This document shows positions 1-7,975 of a stretch of DNA of 29,271 bases, piece after piece (position 1 is the stretch's first letter; each line of letters starts with the position of its first letter). The notes beneath the pieces were generated by a model. It saw only the letters and a list, made by a program, of their open reading frames with translations. It was not told the DNA's origin and did no database searches. The DNA is from an uncultured Lachnospiraceae bacterium (GTDB lineage: Bacteria; Bacillota; Clostridia; Lachnospirales; Lachnospiraceae): contig CAJUFU010000005.1 in the NCBI GenBank assembly GCA_910585555.1, forward strand, positions 51,257 through 80,527, given 5' to 3'. A program made the position numbers and the translations under genes.

Positions 1-377
1 TTAATTCCGCTACGTCACTCTTCAATTCTGCTACGTCGCTCTTTAGTTCCGCTACGTCGCTCTTTAATTCCGCTACGTCGCTCTTTAATTCCGCTACGTC
101 ACTCTTCAATTCTGCTACGTCGCTCTTTAGTTCCGCTACATCGCTCTTTAATTCCGCTACGTCACTCTTTAATTCCGCTACGTCACCCTTTAATTCTGCT
201 ACTTCACTCTTTAATTCCGCTACATCGCTCTTTAATTCCACTACGTCGCTCTTTAGTTCCGCCACATCGCTCTTTAATTCCACTACGTCGCTCTTTAGTT
301 CCGCCACATCACTCTTTAATTCCACTACATCGCTCTTTAATTCCGCTACGTCACCCTTTAATTCCGCCACGTCCGCT
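1..377 (-). repeat. Tandem 21-nt repeat array inside the coiled-coil gene
   Basis: There are eighteen head-to-tail 21-nt units without spacers, one clipped by a base at the window edge. Every unit keeps the reading frame and differs mostly at silent or conservative positions. A higher-order pattern is visible: units at 84-146 repeat the order of those at 1-62 (84-nt period), and units at 231-335 alternate between two forms (42-nt period). This points to growth by unequal recombination or slippage of multi-unit blocks. Confidence 0.93.
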
Positions 378-508
378 TCCAGTTTCGTTACTCTCACTTT
401 AAGTTCCGAAATATCTTTCTTAATAGGATCCAGATGCATCTGCAGCTTTCGCTCCAACATGTTTTCTATTGATAACAATAATTCTTCATGGTCCATATTT
501 TTCTCCAT
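1..508 (-). CDS. Heptad-repeat coiled-coil protein, 3' end outside window
   Basis: This reading frame is open from an ATG at 508 to the window edge (169 codons, no stop), so the C-terminus is missing. After a start reading MEKNMDHEELLLSIENML and a charged linker, it becomes a run of at least 18 seven-residue units of consensus SDVAELK (variants GDVAELK, SEVAELK, SDVVELK). Valine and leucine fall at coiled-coil positions a and d, lysine at e and aspartate at g, so the chain should form a long parallel coiled coil with g-e' salt bridges. There is no signal peptide or membrane segment in the visible part. The start is uncertain: ATG 508 has AGGAG 13 nt away, whereas the in-frame ATG at 496 has GGAG with a 6-nt spacer. 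A good promoter lies upstream at 651-679. The function is not recognised; a structural, tethering or partner-binding role is only inferred. Confidence 0.8.
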   Translation of the reverse strand, partial: MEKNMDHEELLLSIENMLERKLQMHLDPIKKDISELKVRVTKLEADVAELKGDVAELKSDVVELKSDVAELKSDVVELKSDVAELKSDVVELKSDVAELKSEVAELKGDVAELKSDVAELKSDVAELKSDVAELKSDVAELKSDVAELKSDVAELKSDVAELKSDVAEL

Positions 509-650
509 CTCTGCGCTGCTTCTCCTAAACTTTTTATGATTGCACATAAACGGGTTTGTGACCAGCAACGCACAGACACAACTCCCACAGTTAAGCATTT
601 TTCATTTCACAGTTATCCTTTTGGCTATAATTTTGTTCCCGCTTATTATC

Positions 651-679
651 CTTATACCATTATTTTGTACGAAATGCAA
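651..679 (-). promoter_or_regulatory. Probable sigma-A promoter of the coiled-coil gene
   Basis: On the minus strand TTGCAT (674-679) is followed after 17 bp by TATAAG (651-656). This predicts a transcript starting near 644 with a leader of roughly 135 nt before the ATG at 508. This is a motif match only. Confidence 0.55.
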
Positions 680-712
680 TTTCTTTTTGCTTTAAAACTT
701 GTAGAATTTTAG

Positions 713-768
713 GGCGGCAGATACAGCTTACACAATTACATTTTGTGGCAGTCCATATCTGTACCGCC
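713..768. repeat. Nested imperfect inverted repeat in the divergent intergenic region
   Basis: Three pairs of arms are nested: GGCGG (713-717) with CCGCC (764-768), CAGATA (718-723) with TATCTG (756-761), and CACAA (731-735) with TTGTG (743-747). The outer arms are offset by two bases. It lies between the two divergent promoters of the 457-bp gap (509-965), so it could be an operator, an RNA hairpin or a small decayed element. The rest of this gap holds only the two promoters and a possible leader ORF. Confidence 0.5.
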
Positions 769-834
769 ACATTATCAACACATGTCACAAAACAAACCAC
801 AAGATATTGTATTGTGCACTTTGCCAGGAAGTAT

Positions 835-863
835 TTGCGTTTTTTAGTAAAAATCTATATACT
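835..863 (+). promoter_or_regulatory. Probable sigma-A promoter of the pseG-like gene
   Basis: TTGCGT (835-840), a 17-bp spacer and TATACT (858-863) lie about 100 bp before the pseG-like ATG. Transcription would start near 870, only a few bases before an AAGGAG motif at 872-877. Confidence 0.6.
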
Positions 864-885
864 ACAAATAAAAGGAGCACTTTCT

Positions 886-969
886 TTGCAAACAGCTTCG
901 CAAGGCTCATTTTACTGTCAAACTTTAGCCGCAAAATTTTCACTGCATACAGGAGAGTATAAAGCATGA
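886..969 (+). CDS. Possible 27-codon leader peptide coupled to pseG
   Basis: A short frame begins at TTG 886, preceded by AAGGAG (872-877) with an 8-nt spacer, and runs 27 codons to a TGA at 967-969. That stop overlaps the ATG of the next gene (ATGA), the arrangement expected for translational coupling. The peptide (starting LQTASQGSFYC) matches no family I know and has no membrane segment. The downstream gene also has its own ribosome binding site (AGGAGAG, 951-957), so coupling is not required. It may be chance; the start codon is weak and the predicted transcription start lies very close to the putative ribosome binding site. Confidence 0.3.
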   Translation: MQTASQGSFYCQTLAAKFSLHTGEYKA

Positions 970-2183
970 CCAGAATTTATTTCAGAACCGACGCCAACAG
1001 CGACATCGCCACAGGACACATCATGCGCTGTCTTTCCATAGCACGCGCCTGTGCGCAGATTAGTCTACAGCAAAAAAAGCGTGTTCAGATATCTTTTCTT
1101 GTTTCTGATAACCAGAGCCGCGCTCTTTTGTCTGAACGTTTTGAAACAGCAGAAGAGTTTGCTATCCACTGCCTCAACAGTGATTATCGGTATATGGAGG
1201 CAGAAGTACACTCTTTACTTGCTTATATCAACGATAATACGGATGACAATATAGCACTTTCTGATAATAGTGCTTTAGCAAAACCCTGGCTTTTTATCGA
1301 CTCCTATTTCGCCACCCCGGCGTATTTCCGTATGCTCTCCGCCGATTGCCGGATTGCTTATCTGGACGATTTAAGAAGTTTCCACTGTCCGGTGGACCTG
1401 CTCATCAACTATGATACCGATCAGGATTGTCCCTGTTACGCAAAAGCTGCGCACAAACTGCTGGGGATGCAGTATACGCCGCTTCGGACACAGTTTCAAT
1501 CTCCCGTCTACCACGTGCGTCCTAAGGCCTCCCATGTTCTCCTCTCCACAGGCGGGACAGACCCTTACGGCATAGCGGAATATTTATTGCGCACCATTTA
1601 CCAATTTCCATCTATCCCTGACAAGGAGTATGCAAAGAATGACGGGGGCTTCTGGAATCTGCAGGATATCAGCTTACTGCAGTCCCTGCAGTACCACATC
1701 GTTACCAGCAAGGCAAATACCCGTTATGACAACTTGACTGCCCTGGCTTTGGAAAATCCCCATATCCATATCCATGATAATGTCTCCCACATGGCGTCCC
1801 TCATGGCCTCCTGCGATCTGGCCCTGTCTGCAGGCGGGACGACTCTGGCCGAACTCTGCGCTGTAGGAGTCCCCACGATAAGCTGCCTGATGGCGGACAA
1901 CCAGCGTACTGCTGTAGAAAACTTTTCCTCTAAAGGTATCATTCCCTGTGCCGGGGACATCCGCCCGGTACAAACGGACGGCAACGGCAGGCAAAGCTTT
2001 GACCACGCGGCATCGGATACCTCCGGCATCCAGCTTCCTTCCTCCGTCATAGAGGCTATTTTTAAATTTATGACATATATGTCACAAAATAGCAGTGCAC
2101 GTGAAAAAAGCTCCCATGCTATGAGAGCCTTTCTTGACGGCTGCGGTGCCGAACGGATTGCCAGCGCACTGCTTACCCTCTGA
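966..2183 (+). CDS. pseG: PseG-like UDP-sugar hydrolase (pseudaminic acid pathway)
   Basis: This 405-residue cytoplasmic protein resembles PseG/SpsG, a GT28-fold enzyme that removes UDP from UDP-2,4-diacetamido-2,4,6-trideoxy-L-altrose. The glycine-rich N-terminal motif TGHIMRC (residues 16-22) carries the histidine (H18) matching the catalytic one of PseG. STGGTDP (194-200) and SAGGTTLAE (288-296) form the nucleotide-sugar-binding half. It is much longer than the 274 residues of Campylobacter PseG, with extra stretches near residues 70-108, 214-240 and 325-360. ATG 966 has AGGAGAG 8 nt upstream. It converges on the 2216-4468 gene with a 32-bp gap and no visible terminator, and is separated from pseB and pseC on the other strand. 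Substrate identity is inferred from the family and from pseB/pseC nearby; a related trideoxy sugar is possible. Confidence 0.78.
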   Translation: MTRIYFRTDANSDIATGHIMRCLSIARACAQISLQQKKRVQISFLVSDNQSRALLSERFETAEEFAIHCLNSDYRYMEAEVHSLLAYINDNTDDNIALSDNSALAKPWLFIDSYFATPAYFRMLSADCRIAYLDDLRSFHCPVDLLINYDTDQDCPCYAKAAHKLLGMQYTPLRTQFQSPVYHVRPKASHVLLSTGGTDPYGIAEYLLRTIYQFPSIPDKEYAKNDGGFWNLQDISLLQSLQYHIVTSKANTRYDNLTALALENPHIHIHDNVSHMASLMASCDLALSAGGTTLAELCAVGVPTISCLMADNQRTAVENFSSKGIIPCAGDIRPVQTDGNGRQSFDHAASDTSGIQLPSSVIEAIFKFMTYMSQNSSAREKSSHAMRAFLDGCGAERIASALLTL

Positions 2184-2215
2184 TTATTTAGCGGACACTT
2201 TCACAAAGCTTTACA

Positions 2216-4468
2216 CTACTCGCTCTGCGCATCTGCTTCTTTAACAGGAACTTCCTGTTCCCTTCTTCTGCGGACGAAATACCAGATACAACCTGCGATG
2301 GTCAATAAAGATATCAGGTTCGCAATGACAAACCCCGCCACGGGACCATACCGCACATAGATGATATGCTCTATTCCATCTCCCTGCACCATGAAGCGCA
2401 TCCGCGCACCGCCGCCGCGTTTAATCTCCACCGCATCACCCTTCTCATCCACGGCACGATAGCCATGATAGCTGAGTATGGGCAGTTCAATATAACAATC
2501 CTGGGCAGTGGCTGTATAAGCCACCGCCGCCTTAGTCCCCTTTTTCTGGTAATCCCTTATGGTCACATGGTTCATATCGGAAACCATCACACTGGTGGAC
2601 AACCGGTCGTCCGAAGCACCGTCCAGACGCCATTCATGAGGATAGAACATGCCAATATTGGTGATCATCTTGCTTTCGTGTCCCTTGGACGCTACTGCCT
2701 GCGCATTATCATAGGGCATATGATTATTGTCTGCAGGCACCGATACAATCACCAGCAGATTTAATCCCACCAGCAAAGTAAAAAGATAATTGCGGTAAGG
2801 CTTTATGATCTCCGAGTGGGAAATCCCAATCGCACCCACAAAGACAAAACAGGCCGATGCAGGCCCCAAAAACCGCCAGGGGAACTGCAGTATAGTGGCA
2901 ATGTTTTCGAACACACCGTTCTCCATCAACACCCGGTTGGGGAAGTATCCTGTAATCATAAAAGTCAGCACACAGCCCAGCACAAGAAGGTGCATCAAAA
3001 AACCTTCCTGCTTCGTCATCCTGCCGCGGCGCTCATACAGCAGATAAACCACACCGATTCCCACACAGCCAAAGAGAGCCAGGCCCAGCGAAAAATACTG
3101 TTTATTATACAAACTCAACGTCTGTGTCAGATTAGACGGATTGATAGACTGTTCAAAATATCCGCTCCACCGCAGAACATCCTTGGCTATGGTTTCCCCA
3201 AAATAATAATACAGAAACGGCGCCAGATACCACGCATTCAATAGCGCCGAAAGACCCACAGCCTTTCCAATCTCCACGTACCGGCGTTCCCGCAGGATGC
3301 GCCCGCAGTACATAAGCGCTGTAATCACACAAAATACCGCCACAAACGCCGCGCTTAAAATATGACTCTGCAATGCCCCTGAAAAGCCAATCACCAAAAA
3401 GTACCACTTTTTACGGTCTCCCATGATCACATGATAAAGGCCCGCAATCACTAACGGCCAAAAGACCAGCGCCAGCGTCTCCCCCAAATCTCCTCTTGAA
3501 AAAATATTGGTGAACCGGTAAGGCATAAGGGTATATAACACCACCCCCAAAAGCACACTGCGCCTGGAACTGATCATGGATTTCACAGCCACATAGGCAC
3601 AGACTGCCGAACCCAAATTTGCCAGAAATACAATCACCTTATAAGACAATGCCAGCGATACCCCGCAGATGCGCAGGAAAGCTCCAACGTACAAAAAGAG
3701 GTAAGGATACATAGCGTTCAAGTATCCGTTGCCCCGCAGCCCCTCCGGCTGGATATTGACTGGAATCTGCCCATCCAAAATGCCGTCTTTGAGACCTTCC
3801 AGCCTGGCCAGATGATAACACAGATCATCTCCGTTGTAGAGATAGGTCTGCATCATGGGAGAAGCAGCAAGCAAAGCCACACCTAAAATAATGCCATAAT
3901 CCAGGAGCTTTTCCTGCGTAATACGCCCTGCGCCTCTTTGGAGATATAAATAGCCCAGGCCATTCATCAGCAAAAAGAGTATGATAAAGAAATAAGTGTC
4001 CGTATAAAAACGGGTATGGGGCACAATCTCCATCTCCTGAATCGTCAAATCCCCGCTGCCCCCATAATTCACCCGCACCTGTAGCTGTTTCGCATCCTTG
4101 GTAAGCGTAAAATCGGCAGAAAAATCTTTCTGCCAAGGGTCTACCTGCCAGGCAGCAATCTTACTGGCCTGTTCCCACAATTCCACAACGGTATCTTTTT
4201 CTTCCGCTATGTACTCCATATGAACAGTATAACTGCCCCTGTTCATCACATATTGCGGTGTCCTGGCTATTACCCCTGCCCGGGCCATGTTATCCTGAAT
4301 CAGCAGTCCCTTTTCCGAATCAATCATCCCCACTGTATGCTGCAGCTCAGAACCCATATAGATAAGAGGCGCTCTGCCCTCATCCCCAATCCACAAAAGC
4401 AGCACGATCAGGCAGACCATAACGCCATATATGATTTTGCTCTTCAACGAAATCTCTTTACTCAACAT
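2216..4468 (-). CDS. Large GT-C-like membrane protein (PTPS-related family)
   Basis: This is a 750-residue polytopic membrane protein. It begins with a short cytoplasmic tail and one membrane segment, then an extracytoplasmic domain of about 130 residues, then roughly ten or more membrane helices. The stretch GDDLCYHLARLEGL after the second helix, with acidic residues and a histidine in the first large loop, resembles the 6-pyruvoyl-tetrahydropterin synthase-related membrane proteins, which look like GT-C glycosyltransferases. It likely transfers a sugar from a polyprenyl-phosphate donor outside the membrane, but this is inference. ATG 4468 was chosen because it has AGGA 6 nt upstream and precedes the first hydrophobic helix; the frame stays open further upstream (to 4657) but overlaps the preceding GT gene, which ends at 4501. 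It is the last gene of the pseB-pseC unit. Confidence 0.72.
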   Translation of the reverse strand: MLSKEISLKSKIIYGVMVCLIVLLLWIGDEGRAPLIYMGSELQHTVGMIDSEKGLLIQDNMARAGVIARTPQYVMNRGSYTVHMEYIAEEKDTVVELWEQASKIAAWQVDPWQKDFSADFTLTKDAKQLQVRVNYGGSGDLTIQEMEIVPHTRFYTDTYFFIILFLLMNGLGYLYLQRGAGRITQEKLLDYGIILGVALLAASPMMQTYLYNGDDLCYHLARLEGLKDGILDGQIPVNIQPEGLRGNGYLNAMYPYLFLYVGAFLRICGVSLALSYKVIVFLANLGSAVCAYVAVKSMISSRRSVLLGVVLYTLMPYRFTNIFSRGDLGETLALVFWPLVIAGLYHVIMGDRKKWYFLVIGFSGALQSHILSAAFVAVFCVITALMYCGRILRERRYVEIGKAVGLSALLNAWYLAPFLYYYFGETIAKDVLRWSGYFEQSINPSNLTQTLSLYNKQYFSLGLALFGCVGIGVVYLLYERRGRMTKQEGFLMHLLVLGCVLTFMITGYFPNRVLMENGVFENIATILQFPWRFLGPASACFVFVGAIGISHSEIIKPYRNYLFTLLVGLNLLVIVSVPADNNHMPYDNAQAVASKGHESKMITNIGMFYPHEWRLDGASDDRLSTSVMVSDMNHVTIRDYQKKGTKAAVAYTATAQDCYIELPILSYHGYRAVDEKGDAVEIKRGGGARMRFMVQGDGIEHIIYVRYGPVAGFVIANLISLLTIAGCIWYFVRRRREQEVPVKEADAQSE

Positions 4469-4500
4469 CTTCTTCCTCTTAGCCGTGTCTTCCTGCAGTA

Positions 4501-5541
4501 TTACTCTCTTATCCTCCCTTTTATGGCTTTTCGCAGATTGCGATAGCCCCACAAAAGCTTGTAATAACAGATAAATCGAACTGTGGAGGACAGCTGCATT
4601 TTGATAAGCTTCTGTTCCTCTGCACCGACACGCTCCTTGTAGTATGCATTTTCCCAAAACTCCGGAAATGTCTCAACCATCTCCCGGCCCAGCTTTTTCA
4701 CAAAACTGCTCTTTACAGGACGCACCCCCTGCATGTAGGTAAATAGGGTATTCACATAAAAAAGTGTGGTAAAACTAAACTCCAGCTCAGCCCGGTATTT
4801 GTCCAGATAACCGTACTGCCTTGCTTCCTGCAGCATAATCCTCCCTGCTTCCATACGGTCCTCACAGCGCTTTACGCTGATGGTGTGCACCGTGGAATCA
4901 TGATGCTGGTAATAATAATACAGTGGTTCTTCAATATACTCAAAATGTCTGGCTCTAAGCATCCAGGAATTGGCAAGGGCGTTATCCTCATAAAAAATAC
5001 CCACAGGAAAGCGCCCCGGGTGATCTATCACAATCTCTCTGCGGTAAACCTTGACCACCAGGGAACCGCCGTCAAGAATCAGGGAACGATATTTCTTTTC
5101 ATCCAGAATGCCTGTCTGCTCCGGTTTATTGTTGTGCACTACACGGCCAATCGCCATGCTGTGCTCACTGGTCATATGATAATCGCATCCCACCATATCC
5201 GCGCCGGTCTCTTCTCCCCTGCCGATCAGACGCTCATAAAAGTCTTCCGTAACCCAATCGTCGCTGTCAATAAACCCAATCCACTCCCCTTTGGCAAGCC
5301 CCATGCCAATATTCTTGGCTCCGCCCTGCTTCTGGTTCACATCCGAATGAACGGCCCTAAATCTGTCCGGATACTTCTCCTGATAAGAGAGCAGAATCTG
5401 ATAGGAATCATCCGTGGAACAATCGTCCACCGCAAGAATTTCATAGTCCGCTATGGTCTGTCTCACAAGGGAATTCAGACAATATTCCAGTTTACCATCC
5501 GCCGCCATATTGTAGACGGGCACTATGATCGATAATTTCAT
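4501..5541 (-). CDS. Family 2 glycosyltransferase
   Basis: This 346-residue cytoplasmic GT-A enzyme starts with SIIVPVYN, has the nucleotide-binding loop VDDCSTDDS near residue 40, and the metal-binding FIDSDDW near residue 90, all standard for GT2. The C-terminal half is helical with no clear membrane anchor. It starts 15 nt after the stop of pseC, with only a weak GGGG-type ribosome binding site, so it is probably co-translated with pseC. Sitting between pseC and a GT-C protein, it may add the pseudaminic-type sugar or a neighbouring residue; the sequence does not reveal donor or acceptor. Confidence 0.85.
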   Translation of the reverse strand: MKLSIIVPVYNMAADGKLEYCLNSLVRQTIADYEILAVDDCSTDDSYQILLSYQEKYPDRFRAVHSDVNQKQGGAKNIGMGLAKGEWIGFIDSDDWVTEDFYERLIGRGEETGADMVGCDYHMTSEHSMAIGRVVHNNKPEQTGILDEKKYRSLILDGGSLVVKVYRREIVIDHPGRFPVGIFYEDNALANSWMLRARHFEYIEEPLYYYYQHHDSTVHTISVKRCEDRMEAGRIMLQEARQYGYLDKYRAELEFSFTTLFYVNTLFTYMQGVRPVKSSFVKKLGREMVETFPEFWENAYYKERVGAEEQKLIKMQLSSTVRFICYYKLLWGYRNLRKAIKGRIRE

Positions 5542-5556
5542 GTTTTGCCCCGCTTC

Positions 5557-6753
5557 TCAATCTTTACGATAAAAAGTCACAATCTTTGTCACAGCCTCAA
5601 TCACACTCTCCACATCCCCATCACTCATGGCATAGTAGAGCGGCAGCGTAATCATCTCCTCATACAGTTTCTCCGCATTCGGACACAGCCCTCTACAGTA
5701 TCCTAACTTCTCATAATAAGGAAAATAGTATACCGGTATATAGTGAACGTTACAGCAAACATTTTCTGCCGCTAAGGCATCAAAAAACTGCCGCCTGTCA
5801 ATCCTCAATTTCTCCGGCACAATACGAAGGATATAGAGATGCCTTGTGGTATCGGACTCCGGAATCTCCCGCTGTATAGAAAGCGCCGGCATCCCGGCAA
5901 AAGCCTCATTATATCTGGCCACAATCTCCTTCCTGCGGGCGGCAAACATGGGAAGCTTGTCAAGCTGGCTGATAATCAGTGCCGCCTGCATATCTGTCAT
6001 GCGGTAATTATAGCCCAAATCCACCTGTTCATAGTACCAGGCCCCGTCCGGCTCATGCTGCATCTGATCTTCATCCCGGGTAATCCCGTGAGACCTGTAC
6101 AGTAATAATTTCTTATAGTAACCCTCGTCGTTGGTAAGGATAACGCCGCCCTCGCCGCCGGTCACCGTCTTGACCGGATGAAAGCTGAACATGGTCATAT
6201 CAGCGATGGAGCCATTCATCTGTCCCTTGTATTTGGTGCCGATTACATGGGCGCCATCCTCAATCAGCGTCAGATGGTGCTCTTTGCAGATTTGTAAAAG
6301 CGGCGCAAGATCTGCAGACTGCCCCGTATAATCCACCGCCACCACGGCTTTTGTCCTTGGCGTAATCGCCGCCTCTACCTTCTTCGGGTCTATGTTGTAA
6401 GTCTCCGGGTCTATGTCCACGAAGACCGGCCTTGCTCCACAGTATAGTACGCAATTGGCCGAAGCAGCAAAGGTGATGGGCGTCGTAATCACCTCATCCC
6501 CCTCTCCCACACCCGCTGACAAAGCCGCAATATGCAGGGCCGCCGTGCCGTTACTGCAGGCCACCGCATACTTTGCCCCTGTCAGACTGCACAACTTCTC
6601 TTCTAGCTCCGTAATCTTAGGCCCGCAGGTAAGATAGTCACTCCTAAGCACCTCCACCACCGCCTGGATATCATCCTCATCTATATACTGGTGTCCATAA
6701 AATATCTTCTGCTCTCTGGCAGGTTTTCCGCCCTCTATCGCTGGTTTTTCCAT
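5557..6753 (-). CDS. pseC: PseC-like PLP aminotransferase
   Basis: This 398-residue DegT/DnrJ/EryC1/StrS-type aminotransferase is expected to convert the 4-keto product of PseB into UDP-4-amino-4,6-dideoxy-N-acetyl-L-altrosamine. The fold markers are NGTAALH (residues 68-74), EDGAH (165-169) and FHPVKTVTGGEGG, in which K195 is the Schiff-base lysine. The opening GHQYIDEDDIQAV and the YNYRMTDMQAA block are typical of PseC. ATG 6753 was chosen because the family starts there and AAAGGA precedes it; a 14-codon extension to 6795 lacks a ribosome binding site. It follows pseB after 80 nt in the same unit. Confidence 0.9.
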   Translation of the reverse strand: MEKPAIEGGKPAREQKIFYGHQYIDEDDIQAVVEVLRSDYLTCGPKITELEEKLCSLTGAKYAVACSNGTAALHIAALSAGVGEGDEVITTPITFAASANCVLYCGARPVFVDIDPETYNIDPKKVEAAITPRTKAVVAVDYTGQSADLAPLLQICKEHHLTLIEDGAHVIGTKYKGQMNGSIADMTMFSFHPVKTVTGGEGGVILTNDEGYYKKLLLYRSHGITRDEDQMQHEPDGAWYYEQVDLGYNYRMTDMQAALIISQLDKLPMFAARRKEIVARYNEAFAGMPALSIQREIPESDTTRHLYILRIVPEKLRIDRRQFFDALAAENVCCNVHYIPVYYFPYYEKLGYCRGLCPNAEKLYEEMITLPLYYAMSDGDVESVIEAVTKIVTFYRKD

Positions 6754-6833
6754 CTTCCATGTATCCTTTCTGACCACTTTCATATACACAAACAAAGGAC
6801 ACGTAACGCTTACCTACATGCCCTTTTTCTGTG

Positions 6834-7829
6834 TTATGCCTCTAACGCAACATCTTTCAACAACTCTCTGATATCTTCCACACTGAGCCAATCCGTATTG
6901 TTGGCGGAAGTGTAAGAGAACCCTTCTGACACTTTCTGTCCGGAAAGATTCGGCTGCTGCCTGTCATTCCAGGTCATCTGCGGATAAACGATAAAATGTT
7001 TATCATACTCATATGTGGTCATGGAATCCTCTGTGGTGACCATGATCTCATGTAGCTTTTCTCCCGGCCTGATGCCTGTTTCTCTGATCTTACAGCCCGG
7101 CAGCATCGCTTCCGCAAGGTCTGTAATCTTAAAAGAAGGAATCTTACTGATAAAGGTTTCTCCTCCCACAGCCTCCTCCAGGGCCTTGATCACCAATTCC
7201 ACCCCCTGTGTCAGGCTGATCCAGAACCTGGTCATACGAAGGTCTGTAATGGGCAGCTCTTCCACGCCTTCCTGAATCAGCTTATGGAACAGGGGAATGA
7301 CCGAGCCGCGGCTCCCCGCCACATTGCCGTAGCGGACAATGGAGAAATTAATGTCTTTCACACCTGCATAAGCGTTAGCGGCCACAAAGAGCTTGTCCGA
7401 AACCAGCTTCGTCCCCCCATACAGATTCACCGGATTGACCGCCTTATCCGTAGAAAGCGCCACCACCCTGCGCACGCCGCTGTCTAACGCCGCGTCAATC
7501 ACATTCATAGCCCCGTGGATATTGGTCTTAATGGCCTCGTTGGGATTGTATTCACAGGCCGGCACCTGTTTTAGCGCCGCCGCATGAACGATATAATCCA
7601 CCCCTTCGCAGGCTCTCCTCAAACGATTCACGTCGCGCACATCGCCGATAAAGAAACGAAGTTTCTCTTCATATCCTTTAAACTCACCCGCCATCATCCA
7701 CTGCTTGAATTCATCTCTGGAATAAATGATGATCTTCTTCGGCTCATAATGCGTCAATACATATTTGGTAAAACACTTTCCAAAGGAACCAGTACCTCCG
7801 GTAATCAATATCGTTTTATCTTTCAACAT
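6834..7829 (-). CDS. pseB: PseB-like UDP-GlcNAc 4,6-dehydratase (inverting)
   Basis: This 331-residue short-chain dehydrogenase/reductase performs the first step of pseudaminic acid synthesis, removing water from UDP-GlcNAc and inverting C5. It has the NAD(P)-binding GGTGSFG (residues 11-17), the characteristic YSRDEFKQW, KQVPACEYNP and the catalytic region STDKAVNPVNLYGGTK with D128, K129, Y137 and K141. Length matches the family. ATG 7829 has GGAGG 10 nt upstream; a longer frame to 7925 would run across the predicted promoter and is not used. It is the first gene of a four-gene unit (pseB, pseC, GT2, GT-C). Confidence 0.92.
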   Translation of the reverse strand: MLKDKTILITGGTGSFGKCFTKYVLTHYEPKKIIIYSRDEFKQWMMAGEFKGYEEKLRFFIGDVRDVNRLRRACEGVDYIVHAAALKQVPACEYNPNEAIKTNIHGAMNVIDAALDSGVRRVVALSTDKAVNPVNLYGGTKLVSDKLFVAANAYAGVKDINFSIVRYGNVAGSRGSVIPLFHKLIQEGVEELPITDLRMTRFWISLTQGVELVIKALEEAVGGETFISKIPSFKITDLAEAMLPGCKIRETGIRPGEKLHEIMVTTEDSMTTYEYDKHFIVYPQMTWNDRQQPNLSGQKVSEGFSYTSANNTDWLSVEDIRELLKDVALEA

Positions 7830-7878
7830 AGTTTCTTTTCCTCCAACATTGCTGTTTTCAAGGTCTGCACTGCCTCTT

Positions 7879-7907
7879 AGTATAGCACAGGCGCTTATGG
7901 TTTGCAA
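7879..7907 (-). promoter_or_regulatory. Strong sigma-A promoter of the pseB unit
   Basis: On the minus strand TTGCAA (7902-7907), a 17-bp spacer and TATACT (7879-7884) lie 50 bp before the pseB ATG. The match is close to consensus, so pseB-pseC and the two genes after them can be expressed apart from the long operon. Confidence 0.75.
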
Positions 7908-7923
7908 CGCCGGGCAAAACGGC

Positions 7924-7951
7924 ATTCTTTCAGGAATTCTTTCAGGAATTC
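7924..7951. repeat. 12-bp direct repeat upstream of the pseB promoter
   Basis: ATTCTTTCAGGA occurs twice in tandem followed by ATTC, just upstream of the -35 box of the pseB promoter and after the stop of the preceding gene. A period just over one helical turn is compatible with a regulator binding repeated sites on one DNA face, but may be chance. Confidence 0.6.
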
Positions 7952-7975
7952 ATTCCTACGTAACCGTACCGCCCT

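Noticed and set aside
1..377. CRISPR-like repeat array
   Set aside because: The 21-nt units are contiguous with no spacers and preserve a reading frame with start codon, ribosome binding site and promoter, so this is a protein-coding repeat.
1..377. Plus-strand open frame through the repeats (FNSATSL units)
   Set aside because: It is a by-product of the 21-nt period; no start or promoter is visible in the window on that strand, unlike on the minus strand.
488..712. 74-codon plus-strand frame in the left intergenic region
   Set aside because: It overlaps the start and promoter of the coiled-coil gene, has no ribosome binding site and no recognisable content.
2184..2215. Bidirectional terminator between pseG and the convergent membrane gene
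   Set aside because: The 32-bp gap has only an AAAGCTTT palindrome with no stem-loop of useful length or T-tract.
4469..4657. N-terminal extension of the 2216-4468 membrane protein
   Set aside because: The extension overlaps the end of the preceding GT2 gene, is not hydrophobic or family-like, and a ribosome binding site supports ATG 4468.
7830..7925. N-terminal extension of pseB
   Set aside because: It would contain the predicted promoter, and the family begins at ATG 7829 with GGAGG upstream.
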